Assembly (NCBI RefSeq): GCF_963678635.1
Contig: NC_087066.1
Span: 29,517,301 to 29,581,300 of the forward strand
DNA from: Symsagittifera roscoffensis
Lineage: Eukaryota; Xenacoelomorpha; Acoela; Convolutidae
DNA length: 64,000 nucleotides
Direction: 5' to 3'
Part shown: piece by piece, positions 62,965-64,000 of the stretch
How positions within the stretch are numbered: position 1 is the first letter of the stretch
Layout of the letters: every line of letters starts with the position of its first letter
Position numbers and translations under genes: made by a program
The notes under the pieces: model-generated
Databases searched by the model: none
What the model was told of the DNA's origin: nothing
What the model saw: the letters and a program-made list of their open reading frames with translations, nothing else

Positions 62965-63039
62965 AACCTCATACGCAGCTATGGAACGAGAAAGAACATA
63001 TCGATGATGTGATTAGTGATGACATAGAGATGAAAAACG
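62965..63039 (+). CDS. Plus-strand exon candidate, unidentified
   Basis: A strong acceptor (TTTTTTCCATTTTAG) and a consensus donor (AACG|GTAAGTTA) enclose 75 bases. In one phase they read PHTQLWNEKEHIDDVISDD then IEMKN. It is on the strand opposite to the coiled-coil gene, and its partner exons are not visible. Confidence 0.35.
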
Positions 63040-64000
63040 GTAAGTTATACAAAGTCAAAAAGCTTGTTTTAAACGCCCCCAAACATTTTGTATTTTTTTT
63101 CGAAAAGTGCAGAAAACATGGTCGACTGATGAAACAGTCGGGAAAAGCTAACAAAAAAGCAAGGCTGAATTGTATAAAAATTTGTGTCTTTGAATGCATC
63201 TCCGCTAGGCCCCAAATAAGTAAGTAGAAAGTAGCTGATCTATTAGTTTATACATGTGGAAAGACACTGATGCATTGAGCTCAAAATTATGTCAGTTTTT
63301 TTTCATTGATCATTTTGAGTATAAGAATGGAAGTGTTTTTTAAATGTCCAAGAGGTAGGGGGCTAAATTAAGCCAGGGCAGGAATCTTTCCAAAACTGAT
63401 CCAAATGAGAAATATATCCGCTTAATTTTGGAACAATTTTTTTATTCGCTGGACAAATACTTTGTGAGTACGTCCAAAAAAATGATCAATCTATGCTTCG
63501 AAACTTAGATTTTTTAACCAACAACACTTCAGACATCATAGATGGTAGTCGTATGATTCTTTACTTTTCCGATTTGAGAAAGCGTGTTATTCCGAATTTT
63601 GAAACAAACAAAATAATTTATGCTTGAGTTTTTTTATAGTAAACTTTAATTTACAATTATTTTGTTTTGGAAAACTAAATTCAAAAACAAGGGTATCCGG
63701 TTGCTGGGTAGTAGCACAGAATTTTACGACCCCATTCCAAAAAAACTGCAAACATCATCAAGTTATCCTCAAATTAGCGTCGTTGGTGTGATTATAGAAC
63801 TAAGCAAACACGAAGAAAACTAGTAAAATTAGGCATATAATAGTACAATTGTCTTCAAAAAACATATAAAGAAAACGAAAATGAACTAAAAAAAATCAAA
63901 AAGTATTTCAAAAATTTCTCCTAATTTTTGCACTAAAAATTTGACTTGCTATGAAAATTTCAAGGGCCGAAATGAAAAACGCATGTTGAAGTTTTCAAAA
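63040..64000. other. No supported feature to window end
   Basis: AT-rich. A Lys-rich frame to 63,227 follows the exon candidate, and one minus-oriented copy of the 'ccggttgctg' motif lies near 63,697. Confidence 0.4.

Overview
The window is AT-rich eukaryotic, almost certainly animal, DNA. The host gene fragments have GT-AG spliceosomal introns, and the mobile elements are of metazoan type: a Polinton/Maverick, env-bearing and env-less Ty3/gypsy elements, and hAT-like MITEs. I cannot name the species. Most of the window is mobile or repetitive, and almost every mobile-element gene carries stops or frameshifts. I found no rRNA, tRNA or CRISPR.

Layout. (1) 1-9.6 kb: remains of a Ty3/gypsy-like retroelement with an envelope-type gene: RNase H, integrase, an env-like glycoprotein remnant, then a gag-like ORF series. 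A 630 bp segment occurs at both ends (1-632 and 8981-9615). (2) 9.6-14.7 kb: mostly unassigned, with short dispersed repeats. (3) 14,752-33,718: a complete-length (18,967 bp) Polinton/Maverick. It is bounded by ~235-270 bp terminal inverted repeats starting AGTAGTATGAGGGG and by a perfect 6 bp target duplication TACTTG. It inserted into an older hAT-MITE-like repeat. It holds a DFEG-motif nuclease-like ORF, a small possible PC4-like ORF, a membrane ORF, the packaging ATPase, a small basic protein, a linker ORF, a DDE integrase, the minor capsid (penton-like) protein, a core/pVI-like peptide, the double-jelly-roll major capsid protein, the adenain-like protease, a minus-strand trio including a second PC4-like ORF, and protein-primed family B DNA polymerase with two spliceosomal introns. 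The early module is partly triplicated. (4) 34-43 kb: two isolated host-exon candidates, a degenerate ~83 bp satellite, two copies of a ~530 bp repeat family, and two neighbouring hAT MITEs with 8 bp duplications. (5) 43,189-49,620: a full-length Ty3/gypsy element with both LTRs and the 5 bp duplication CAACC. (6) 49.7-60.1 kb, minus strand: seven consecutive exons of a coiled-coil protein gene whose splice phases all agree. (7) 60.4-62.5 kb: a large palindrome with ~1 kb arms built from the same ~530 bp family, followed by a 200 N gap. (8) 62.7-64 kb: one plus-strand exon candidate.

How the parts relate. The Polinton carries both a replication/integration set (PolB, integrase) and a virion set (capsid, penton, ATPase, protease, core peptide), so it descends from a polintovirus/adintovirus-like ancestor, but it is now a pseudogenised copy. 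The gypsy element lies antisense to the coiled-coil gene, downstream of its last visible exon, possibly in an intron. Two 200 N assembly gaps (27,541-27,740 and 62,526-62,725) limit interpretation nearby.
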